Shown here: one piece after another, positions 1 through 5,661 of the stretch | How the letters are laid out: every line of letters begins with the position of its first letter | How positions within the stretch are numbered: position 1 is the stretch's first letter | DNA from: Chitinophagaceae bacterium | GTDB lineage: Bacteria > Bacteroidota > Bacteroidia > Chitinophagales > Chitinophagaceae | Assembly (NCBI GenBank): GCA_947378615.1 | Contig: CANCKV010000251.1 | Location: 1 to 5,749 of the forward strand | Length of the DNA stretch: 5,749 nucleotides | Direction of reading: 5' to 3' | Notes under the pieces: model-generated | Database searches by the model: none | What the model was told of the DNA's origin: nothing | The model's input: the letters and a program-made list of their open reading frames with translations, nothing else | Position numbers and translations under genes: made by a program

Positions 1-1
1 T

Positions 2-400
2 TACCAACAACTTGGCAAACTTTTAAATGCCTTGGAAGTAAAAGAATTGGCAGAAGAGACAGTTGATTTAATAAATCAGGAAATCGAACAATTAAATTCT
101 ATTTCAGCTATTGATAAATATTTTGTTAAGGCGATAAAAGAAAAAGAAAATAGAATTATAAAATTGCTAGAGAAAAAACATAAAATCGTACCAAAGAATT
201 ATTACAGAAAACTATGGATGGTTTTAGGTATGTCAGCATTTGGATTACCTATAGGGCTTGTATTTGGTTTAAGTATTGGAAATTTAGCAATGATAGGAAG
301 TGGTTTACCAATAGGTATGGGAATCGGAGTTGGAGTTGGTTCAAGTATGGACAAAAAGGCTTTTAATGAAGGAAGACAATTAGATTTTGAAGCTAAATAA
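2..400 (+). CDS. Small membrane protein with coiled-coil N-terminus and two glycine-rich hydrophobic segments (5' end outside window)
   Basis: The reading frame is open to the left edge (visible residues start YQQLGKLLNA), so the TTG at position 32 is only an internal candidate start and the gene most likely begins upstream of the window. 132 residues are visible. Residues 1-60 are charged and helical, probably coiled coil (repeated Glu/Lys/Leu/Ile). A basic NYYRK stretch then leads into two hydrophobic segments, about residues 72-94 and 96-113, with glycines every 3-5 residues (glycine-zipper pattern) and the motif GLPIG present twice, 20 residues apart. The tail SSMDKKAFNEGRQLDFEAK is polar. 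This suggests an inner-membrane hairpin with both termini on the same side. I know of no assigned function; similar short proteins occur as hypotheticals in Bacteroidota. It ends in TAA, and no clear terminator follows. Confidence 0.75.
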   Translation, partial: YQQLGKLLNALEVKELAEETVDLINQEIEQLNSISAIDKYFVKAIKEKENRIIKLLEKKHKIVPKNYYRKLWMVLGMSAFGLPIGLVFGLSIGNLAMIGSGLPIGMGIGVGVGSSMDKKAFNEGRQLDFEAK

Positions 401-745
401 TAAATCAAGTAATGCAGTAATTGTTTAAGAGGCAAAGAAACACTTCAAAAATCGGGGTGATCGAGATGGTAACTGACTTATTCATTGTTGTTACTATTTC
501 CACAACCCAATAAATGATGACTAAGTTCTGCTATTACTTTCATGGGTATCCTTGTTAATACGTAAAACAGGAAGAATTTTGTGGAGACATAATACTCGGC
601 TGCTGCCTAGTATAGTGTTTACCGATGCGAAATATTTGTCTTCAATCAATGCAAAAACTAATTCATAAATCGAATTGGTAAACCGACAAAATGACATTTA
701 TTTTTCCATATTTAAAATTTAACGGTTCTTAAAACGTTCTTCTAT
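401..745. other. Intergenic stretch without a supported gene
   Basis: No reading frame here has convincing length or composition. The longest items are 20-odd codon frames, such as a 21-residue minus-strand frame at 478-543, with no start signal and no family I recognise. The stretch holds the imperfect hairpin at 592-613 and a 7-bp inverted repeat, GTTTACC (617-623) and GGTAAAC (677-683). It could be a remnant of a decayed gene or mobile element, but I cannot show which. Confidence 0.6.
592..613. repeat. Imperfect 9-bp inverted repeat (hairpin)
   Basis: ATACTCGGC (592-600), a TGCT loop, and GCCTAGTAT (605-613) pair with a single mismatch. No T-tract follows on either strand, so it does not look like an intrinsic terminator. 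It lies about 190 nt from both flanking genes. It could be a recombination site, a decayed element end or a regulatory hairpin; the sequence does not decide. Confidence 0.45.
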
Positions 746-753
746 TATATTTG
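746..753 (+). promoter_or_regulatory. Bacteroidetes-type -7 promoter element for the Bax inhibitor-1-like gene
   Basis: TATATTTG matches the Bacteroidetes housekeeping -7 consensus TAnnTTTG exactly. It would place the transcript start near 758-762 and give a leader of about 35-40 nt before the ATG at 797. No good -33 TTTG lies at the expected distance; the region around 720-727 has only weak resemblance. The leader is A-rich and has no Shine-Dalgarno motif, which is usual for this phylum. Confidence 0.5.
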
Positions 754-796
754 GCATTGAAAATGATATTACAGAAAACAATTAAAATTAAAAGTT

Positions 797-1564
797 ATGG
801 AATTATTTAAATCGGGAAACCCCACACTAACAGAAAAAATTTTTGACAGAAGCTCAAATAATGATGCCTCTCTTGAAGGAACAATGACGATTGCAGGCAC
901 AATGAATAAGTTTGGTTTTTTAATGTTGATGGTAATAGGTGCAGCCTCTTATACATGGCATTTGTATCAAGACTTAAATCAAGGCTTAATGTCAACTCTT
1001 ATGTTCACAGGAATATTTGGAGGTTTCATCTGTGCATTGATTATGATTTTCAAACCTAATCTAGCCCAATATATTGCGCCTGCTTATGCTATATTGGAAG
1101 GCTTTTTTCTAGGTGGCCTATCCGCAATCATGAATGAGGCATTCAGCAAAAGTTATCCTGGATTGATTTTACAAGCTGTAGGATTAACTTTTGGCGTTGC
1201 ATTTTCTATGTTTCTTCTTTACAATTTCAGAATCATACAGGCTACGGAGAAGTTTAAAAGTATCATTATCTCTGCTACAATGGGAATTGCAGTATTTTAT
1301 TTAATCAGTATGGTACTTGGACTATTTCATGTGAGCATGCCTTTTATGTATGATAGCAGCCCACTTGGAATTGGTATCAGTCTTTTTGTGGTAGCAATTG
1401 CCGCTTTGAATTTAATTATGGATTTCGACATGATTGAGCGTGGTGCTGAACAAGGAGCTCCAAAATTTATGGAATGGTATGGTGCTTTTGGATTATTAGT
1501 TACTATCGTTTGGTTATATATAGAAATACTAAAATTATTAAGTCGTTTATCAAAGAGAAACTAA
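797..1564 (+). CDS. Bax inhibitor-1/YccA-type multi-pass membrane protein
   Basis: This 255-residue integral membrane protein belongs to the Bax inhibitor-1 superfamily, in the YccA-like branch (COG4760/PF12811 type). The N-terminus has a serine/asparagine-rich cytoplasmic stretch and then TMTIAGTMNKFGFLM, typical of that branch. About seven hydrophobic helices follow: roughly 38-57, 66-85, 91-111, 121-143, 153-176, 188-208 and 226-247. The C-terminal hallmark is MDFDMIERG (208-216), with two acidic residues at D209 and D211, and the last helix WLYIEILKLL (239-248). Characterised relatives such as BsYetJ are pH-gated calcium leak channels that use a pair of Asp residues in the last two helices. 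Here the last-helix position is apparently Glu (E243). Ion leak is therefore plausible but inferred; some relatives instead modulate membrane protein turnover. The ATG at 797 is supported by the upstream promoter and by the family-like N-terminus. The gene is monocistronic, between a promoter and a terminator. Confidence 0.93.
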   Translation: MELFKSGNPTLTEKIFDRSSNNDASLEGTMTIAGTMNKFGFLMLMVIGAASYTWHLYQDLNQGLMSTLMFTGIFGGFICALIMIFKPNLAQYIAPAYAILEGFFLGGLSAIMNEAFSKSYPGLILQAVGLTFGVAFSMFLLYNFRIIQATEKFKSIIISATMGIAVFYLISMVLGLFHVSMPFMYDSSPLGIGISLFVVAIAALNLIMDFDMIERGAEQGAPKFMEWYGAFGLLVTIVWLYIEILKLLSRLSKRN

Positions 1565-1585
1565 GGTATTGCGAATAAATGGTAC

Positions 1586-1620
1586 AAAAAGCCGAATTAT
1601 TTTAATAGTTCGGCTTTTTT
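1586..1620 (+). terminator. Rho-independent terminator after the Bax inhibitor-1-like gene
   Basis: GCCGAA (1591-1596) pairs perfectly with TTCGGC (1609-1614). The stem can extend inward through T-G, T-A, A-T and T-A pairs to a four-base loop. It is flanked by A5 upstream and T6 downstream, so the hairpin could stop transcription in both directions. It starts about 22 nt after the stop codon at 1562-1564 and separates this gene from the E1 gene. Confidence 0.9.
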
Positions 1621-1656
1621 GTTTCCGCATTTTTTCATTTCTTCAATATTAACCAC

Positions 1657-1663
1657 TAATTTG
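1657..1663 (+). promoter_or_regulatory. Possible weak -7 element for the E1 gene
   Basis: TAATTTG is one base short of the TAnnTTTG consensus and lies 24 nt before the ATG at 1687, downstream of the terminator, where a new promoter is needed. No clear -33 element is visible. The A-run at 1672-1677 just before the ATG is a typical Bacteroidetes translation leader. This call rests mainly on position. Confidence 0.25.
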
Positions 1664-1686
1664 GACGCAATAAAAAATCGATTGCA

Positions 1687-3693
1687 ATGTATTTTAATCG
1701 TCTAGGGTTTTATAATCAAGAATTGATAGATATATACAAGCATTTGTTGCTGACTCGACTTATTGAGGAGAAGATGCAGGTTCTTATCCGACAAGGAAAA
1801 GTTAGCAAATGGTTTAGTGGTATTGGGCAAGAAGCAATTAGTGTAGGCGCAACTCTTGCAATGGGTTCTGATGAATGGATTTTGCCTCAACACAGGAATT
1901 TAGGCGTATTTACTACACGACACCTGCCTCTTCACAAACTATTTATTCAATGGCAAGGAGGAAAAGAGGGTTTCAGTAAAGGGAGGGAACGTAGTTTTCA
2001 TTTCGGTAGCCCTGAACATTATATTTCAGGAATGATTTCTCATATTGGTTCTAATCTTTCTGTTGCGGATGGTGTAGCATTGGCCTATAAACTAAAACAA
2101 CAAAATAAAGTATCTCTAGCGTTCATTGGTGATGGAGGAACAAGTGAAGGAGACTTTCATGAAGCTTTAAATCTTGCAGCAGTATGGGGACTACCCGTAA
2201 TTTTTATCATTGAAAATAATGGATATGCATTGAGTACCCCTACTTCTGAACAATATCGCTGTAATGATTTAGTAGATAAAGCAAAAGGATATGGAATTGA
2301 GGGAGCAAGTGTGGATGGTAATAATGTAATACAGGTTTTTGATGCCATTCGAAATATCAGGGCAGCTTGTATCAAAGAACAAAAGCCTTACTTGGTAGAA
2401 GTCACTACTTTTAGAATGGCTGGCCATGAAGAATCGGCGAAGGATAAAAATATCCCCAAAGAAATGCTAGAACAATGGGCTCAAAAGGATCCTGTAGCCA
2501 ACTACGAAAAGTTTTTAATAAAGGAAGATGCCCTTACTGAAACACAGATAGCAGAAATAAGAACAGAAATAAGCCGATATATTGATAGTGAATGGGCCGT
2601 TGCCGAACGACCTAAAGCATTTATACATAATATTTCAGAGGAGATAAATGATATATATGCCTTAAAAGAAAATGGAAGAGAAACATGGCCTGTGGTGACG
2701 AATGAATCTCAGCTTCAAGAAGTGTCAATCAAACAAACAAGATTTTTAGATGCCATCAAACAAGGACTTCATCAGTCTTTATTAAAGTATCCTAATCTAA
2801 TATTGATGGGTCAGGACATAGCAGAGTTTGGCGGTGTATTTAAAATGACAGAAGGCTTTGTAGAGGAATTTGGAAAAGAGCGGATTAGGAATACCCCTTT
2901 ATGTGAAAGTGCAATTGTTGGAACTACACTAGGTCTAAGTCTTGAAGGCTATAAGAGTGTGATGGAGTTTCAGTTTGCTGATTTTGTAACAGAAGGATTT
3001 AATCAGATTGTAAATAATTTGGCTAAACTCCATTATCGTTGGGGTCAAAATGCACCTGTTGTATTACGGATGCCTACAGGTGCAGGATTAGGTTCCGGCC
3101 CTTTTCATAGTCAGAGTACTGAAGCGTGGTTTGCACATGTTCCGGGACTAAAAATCGTATATCCTTCTAATCCATTTGATGCTAAGGGATTGATGATTGC
3201 GGCAATTAATGACCCTAATCCAGTTCTGTTTTACGAACACAAGGCTTTATATAGAAGTATTACTGGGAATGTGCCTGAAGAATATTATGAAATAGAAATT
3301 GGAAAAGCAAATATTGTCAAGAAAGGAGATGACATTACAGTCATCACTTATGGACTTGGTGTTCATTGGGCGCTTGATTATCAAAAGCAACATCCTGAAA
3401 AATCGCTGCATATATTGGACTTAAGAACGTTACTTCCACTCGATTATCACTCCATTTCATTTGCTGTTCAACAGACAGGTAAGGTATTAATATTACATGA
3501 AGACTCCCTTACAGGAGGAATTGGAGCAGAAATAGGTGCATGGATTTCGGAACATTGTTTTGCTTTGCTTGATGCACCGATCGTTCGCTGTGGAAGTTTA
3601 GATACACCTATTCCATTTAATACAGAATTAGAGACACAATATCTAGCTAAGAGTAGATTACACGAAGCTGTTTTGAAATTATTGAGCTATTAG
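1687..3693 (+). CDS. Fused alpha-beta E1 of a 2-oxoacid (probably branched-chain 2-oxoisovalerate) dehydrogenase
   Basis: This thiamine-diphosphate-dependent enzyme decarboxylates a 2-oxoacid and passes the acyl group to the lipoyl domain of an E2. Residues about 15-320 are the alpha-subunit domain: SKWFSGIGQEAISVG (40-54), RSFHFG (102-107), and the TPP/Mg site GDGGTSEGDFHEA (148-160) to ENNGY (176-180), with 26 residues between GDG and NN as in the family. The phosphorylation-loop-like stretch FRMAGHEES carries H247. Residues about 350-668 are the beta-subunit domain: the activating Glu in NTPLCESAIVG (E408), HSQSTEAWFAH (474-484) with the conserved H474, and a transketolase C-terminal domain from about 535. 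A charged linker (about 320-350) joins the two. At 668 residues it is full length for the fused form common in Bacteroidota. Motifs such as PLCE and HSQS favour the branched-chain type, though pyruvate cannot be excluded. No E2 or E3 gene is adjacent, so it must find its partners from another locus. Confidence 0.95.
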   Translation: MYFNRLGFYNQELIDIYKHLLLTRLIEEKMQVLIRQGKVSKWFSGIGQEAISVGATLAMGSDEWILPQHRNLGVFTTRHLPLHKLFIQWQGGKEGFSKGRERSFHFGSPEHYISGMISHIGSNLSVADGVALAYKLKQQNKVSLAFIGDGGTSEGDFHEALNLAAVWGLPVIFIIENNGYALSTPTSEQYRCNDLVDKAKGYGIEGASVDGNNVIQVFDAIRNIRAACIKEQKPYLVEVTTFRMAGHEESAKDKNIPKEMLEQWAQKDPVANYEKFLIKEDALTETQIAEIRTEISRYIDSEWAVAERPKAFIHNISEEINDIYALKENGRETWPVVTNESQLQEVSIKQTRFLDAIKQGLHQSLLKYPNLILMGQDIAEFGGVFKMTEGFVEEFGKERIRNTPLCESAIVGTTLGLSLEGYKSVMEFQFADFVTEGFNQIVNNLAKLHYRWGQNAPVVLRMPTGAGLGSGPFHSQSTEAWFAHVPGLKIVYPSNPFDAKGLMIAAINDPNPVLFYEHKALYRSITGNVPEEYYEIEIGKANIVKKGDDITVITYGLGVHWALDYQKQHPEKSLHILDLRTLLPLDYHSISFAVQQTGKVLILHEDSLTGGIGAEIGAWISEHCFALLDAPIVRCGSLDTPIPFNTELETQYLAKSRLHEAVLKLLSY

Positions 3694-3783
3694 CATTCAA
3701 TTATCACCACATAAAAAGAATCAGAAAATAGTAGGCTATTGTTTCAATTTTAAACATAGAAAGCAGACTCAACTTTAATTGTA

Positions 3784-5037
3784 ATGACATTAATAAATAA
3801 GACGAATCATTGGACTATTTTCCTATCAAATAATACAGATAGAAATTCATTTGTGGAACGATTATTAAAAGGTAGGGCTAATGAAACCTTTTCTAGTTTC
3901 AATAATCAAAAAGGAGTGTTGTTTTCATTGATTACATTAAATGAATTTATAGAAGAAGATGAAAGACATGAAGAGTGGCTGCTTTCCAAAGAATATAATC
4001 GAGGAATCAGAAACTTATCGAGTGGAGAACAAAAAAAAGCACTACTAAAGTATTTGTTGAGTCAAAATCCTGACTTTATCATTCTTGACAATCCATTCGA
4101 CAATCTAGATACTAGTGCACAAAAGAACTTAAAGGCTTTAATTGAAGAAATTTCAGCAACCGTTTCTATAATATTAATGATTAGCAGAAACAGAGATTAT
4201 CTTCCTTTTATTAAGAATTCGGTTAGTTTAAAAGAAAATAAAATTGAATTGATTCAAGATATAGAAGTTTATTTAACTACTCAAAAATCTACAATAGCAA
4301 CTACAACCCATTTAATCCCAAAACCATTAACTGAATATCAATTGAATAGCCATGAACTTGTAAGTTTCAAAAATGTGACAGTTCGCTATGAAGAAAGGGT
4401 GATTGTAAGAGACATCAATTGGACAATTAATCAGGGAGAATTTTGGCAATTGATTGGACCAAATGGTAGTGGGAAAACAACCTTACTCACTATGATTAAC
4501 GGAGATAATCCAAAGGCATATAATCAAGATTTGACTTTGTTTGGGCGAAGAAAAGGAACAGGGGAAACTGTTTGGGAGATAAAGCAAAAGATAGGCTACC
4601 TAACTCCAGCAATGACTGAATTATTCAGCACCCTACATACTGTAGAAGAAATGATTGTTTCAGGATTCCTAGACTCAATTGGATTATATAAATATCCAAC
4701 TGACATACAACTACGATTAGCAAATGAATGGTTGGAAATAATTGAATTGAGCCATCTGAAACATAAACCCTTTTGCAAATTATCTCTCGGCCAACAGAGA
4801 TTAGCTTTAGTAGCAAGGGCAATGGTAAAACATCCTCCTCTATTAATATTAGACGAAGCTATGAGTGGTCTCGACGACCACAATGCGGATATTGCTATTT
4901 CCTTGATAAACAAGATTGCCGCAGAAAGTAAGACAGCAATATTATATGTATCACATCGCAATGAAGTAGGATTGGCTGCTAAGAATATATTTGAATTGAT
5001 GCCAAGTGAAAATGGGTCTATTGGGAAAATCAGATAA
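3784..5037 (+). CDS. ModF-like double ATP-binding cassette protein with degenerate first cassette
   Basis: This 417-residue soluble ABC protein has two cassettes in tandem and no membrane segment. The second cassette (about 190-417) is intact: Walker A GPNGSGKTT (225-233), signature LSLGQQ (333-338), Walker B LLILDE (353-358) and H-switch His391. The segment DLTLFGRRKGTGETVW (249-264) closely resembles E. coli ModF, which is the basis for the family call. The first cassette (about 9-155) keeps the signature LSSGEQ (78-83) and a Walker B with D102. At the P-loop position it has FLSNNTDRNSF (13-23), without the glycines or the lysine. The catalytic Glu is N103 and the H-switch reads SRN. It also appears about 35-40 residues shorter than ModF (490 residues) between these motifs. 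A stop at 3757 and no upstream ATG fix the start at 3784. The role is unknown; a molybdate link is not supported by the neighbours. The gene may be co-transcribed with the E1 gene 90 nt upstream. Confidence 0.9.
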   Translation: MTLINKTNHWTIFLSNNTDRNSFVERLLKGRANETFSSFNNQKGVLFSLITLNEFIEEDERHEEWLLSKEYNRGIRNLSSGEQKKALLKYLLSQNPDFIILDNPFDNLDTSAQKNLKALIEEISATVSIILMISRNRDYLPFIKNSVSLKENKIELIQDIEVYLTTQKSTIATTTHLIPKPLTEYQLNSHELVSFKNVTVRYEERVIVRDINWTINQGEFWQLIGPNGSGKTTLLTMINGDNPKAYNQDLTLFGRRKGTGETVWEIKQKIGYLTPAMTELFSTLHTVEEMIVSGFLDSIGLYKYPTDIQLRLANEWLEIIELSHLKHKPFCKLSLGQQRLALVARAMVKHPPLLILDEAMSGLDDHNADIAISLINKIAAESKTAILYVSHRNEVGLAAKNIFELMPSENGSIGKIR

Positions 5038-5067
5038 AATATTGTTACCCTAAAACCTAGTACTTAA

Positions 5068-5236
5068 AAGTTTACAACTCAGGAGGTTTTACCACTAGGA
5101 AAACAATGAAAAAGACAAGGGACACAAAGATTTCTAATAAAATAGATGAACTGAGCGATTTTAATGAATAAATAATTGTGGTTATTACTGAAAACCTTAG
5201 TGTTCGTTATGGTAAATACCTCTGAGTTAAAACCAA
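5068..5236. repeat. Imperfect inverted-repeat element, possibly a decayed MITE-like sequence
   Basis: The left arm contains AACTCAGGAGGTTTTACCAC (5076-5095). The reverse complement of the right arm (5209-5228) begins AACTCAGAGGTATTTACCAT, a match except for one indel and a few substitutions. Similarity continues outward (AGTTTAC against GGTTTTA) and inward (CACTAGG at 5093-5099 against CCTTAGTG at 5195-5202, read inverted). The interior carries a GACACAAAG-type stretch. Arm pairing over about 150 nt suggests a foldback or small non-autonomous element. No target-site duplication is evident and no transposase is present. Confidence 0.4.
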
Positions 5237-5440
5237 AAAACTATTCGAATAGGCTAATAATGAATTTATAGGTTCCAAAAAACATCCGACATCCCTGAAG
5301 TTTACATTACTTGTCCAAAAAAAGTTTCGAGCGTCCTGCGGAATTGATTGTTGACCTCGAAAAAATTTCGACACCCCTGCGGATTCTATTATACCACTCG
5401 ATAAACTTTCGAGAGTCTTGTAGAATTGATTGGCTATAAA
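5236..5440. repeat. Tandem degenerate direct repeats, five units at a 41-nt period
   Basis: Units begin near 5236, 5277, 5318, 5359 and 5400. The anchor CGA falls at 5246, 5287, 5328, 5369 and 5410, which is exactly 41 nt apart each time. The shared pattern is an A-run, then TTTCGA, then a CCTG.GG core, then GAATTGATTG in the better copies. Units 3-5 are clearest, unit 2 is recognisable, and unit 1 is weak apart from its A-run and TTCGA. At the 3/4 junction TCGAAA-AAA-TTTCGA (5357-5371) is a perfect palindrome, and at the 4/5 junction CTCGA (5397-5401) pairs with TCGAG (5409-5413). The period is not a multiple of three, so the repeat is not protein-coding. No promoter is visible. Confidence 0.65.
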
Positions 5441-5500
5441 GTGCAGTTATTTTGTTATCCAAATATAACGATTATATATTTAAAAAAAGATTTCTCATTT

Positions 5501-5517
5501 GTAAATGTAACATTTAC
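5501..5517. repeat. Perfect palindrome GTAAATG-TAA-CATTTAC
   Basis: Seven base pairs with a three-base centre form an operator-like or short hairpin sequence in very AT-rich DNA. It has no T-tract and no adjacent start codon in either direction, so a repressor site is not supported by context. It is the first of four palindromes packed within 80 nt. Confidence 0.45.
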
Positions 5518-5521
5518 TTAT

Positions 5522-5576
5522 TTGAATGTGAATTTTGATTCACGTCTAGTCGATTGACTATCAAAATTGAGTTCAA
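5522..5576. ncRNA. Composite stem-loop, possible structured RNA or foldback DNA
   Basis: Nested complementary arms can form one long hairpin. TTGAA (5522-5526) pairs with TTCAA (5572-5576), AATTTTGA (5531-5538) pairs with TCAAAATT (5561-5568), and TAGTC (5547-5551) pairs with GACTA (5556-5560) around a GATT loop. An asymmetric 8-nt bulge lies at 5539-5546. Competing local hairpins are GTGAAT-TTTG-ATTCAC (5528-5543) and AATTGA-GT-TCAATT (5565-5578). Eighteen base pairs in 55 nt is more than I expect by chance even in AT-rich DNA, but I see no promoter or known RNA family, so the RNA label is tentative. Confidence 0.3.
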
Positions 5577-5609
5577 TTAATTCTCCTGAGTAGTAATCTT
5601 AAAGGCAAT

Positions 5610-5639
5610 AAAAAACCCTAGATATAAATACCTAGGGTT
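5610..5639 (-). terminator. Rho-independent terminator of rplL
   Basis: AACCCTAG (5614-5621) and CTAGGGTT (5632-5639) form a perfect 8-bp stem with a 10-nt loop. Read on the minus strand it is followed by a run of six T (the A-run at 5610-5615). It starts 22 nt past the rplL stop codon. TTTT at 5641-5644 gives it some bidirectional character, so it may also stop plus-strand read-through from the ABC gene. Confidence 0.9.
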
Positions 5640-5661
5640 CTTTTATGTAGAAAAGTTATAA

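Larger units (their letters stand above)
5038..5661. other. Repeat- and palindrome-rich gap between convergent genes
   Basis: This 624-nt gap has no supported coding sequence. In order it holds an imperfect inverted-repeat element (about 5068-5236), five degenerate 41-nt direct repeats (5236-5440), an AT-rich stretch, a cluster of four short palindromes (5501-5578), and the minus-strand terminator of rplL (5610-5639). The ABC gene ends at its left and rplL ends at its right, so both genes converge on it. No strong plus-strand terminator follows the ABC gene. TAAAACCT (5051-5058) can pair with AGGTTTTA (5084-5091) and might serve weakly. Confidence 0.7.

Noticed and set aside
32..34. TTG at 32 as the true start of the first gene
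   Set aside because: The frame continues without a stop to the left edge and the upstream residues look like the same helical region, so the real start is probably outside the window.
202..435. 77-residue minus-strand frame, proline- and isoleucine-rich
   Set aside because: It is the antisense shadow of the glycine-rich membrane segments of the plus-strand gene; its repetitive proline content comes from reversed glycine codons.
478..543. 21-codon minus-strand frame beginning MKVIAE
   Set aside because: It is too short, with no promoter or conserved family that I can name. It could be a decayed gene end, but nothing here shows it.
3726..3752. Possible terminator between the E1 and ABC genes
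   Set aside because: GAAAATAG and CTAT..TTTC can pair only with a bulge, the stem is AT-only apart from two pairs, and no T-run follows. It is too weak to call, so co-transcription remains possible.
4596..4961. 121-residue minus-strand frame
   Set aside because: It lies wholly antisense to the intact second ABC cassette, which has all its catalytic motifs. It has no recognisable domain and no promoter.
5106..5171. 21-codon plus-strand frame beginning MKKTRD, with AGGAGG upstream
   Set aside because: The AGGAGG is about 20 nt from the ATG, too far to act as a ribosome site. The frame is very short and lies inside the inverted-repeat element, and Shine-Dalgarno sites are rarely used in this phylum.
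5236..5440. CRISPR array with 41-nt period
   Set aside because: The units are too diverged to be CRISPR repeats, there are no unique spacers of constant length between identical repeats, and no cas gene is in view.
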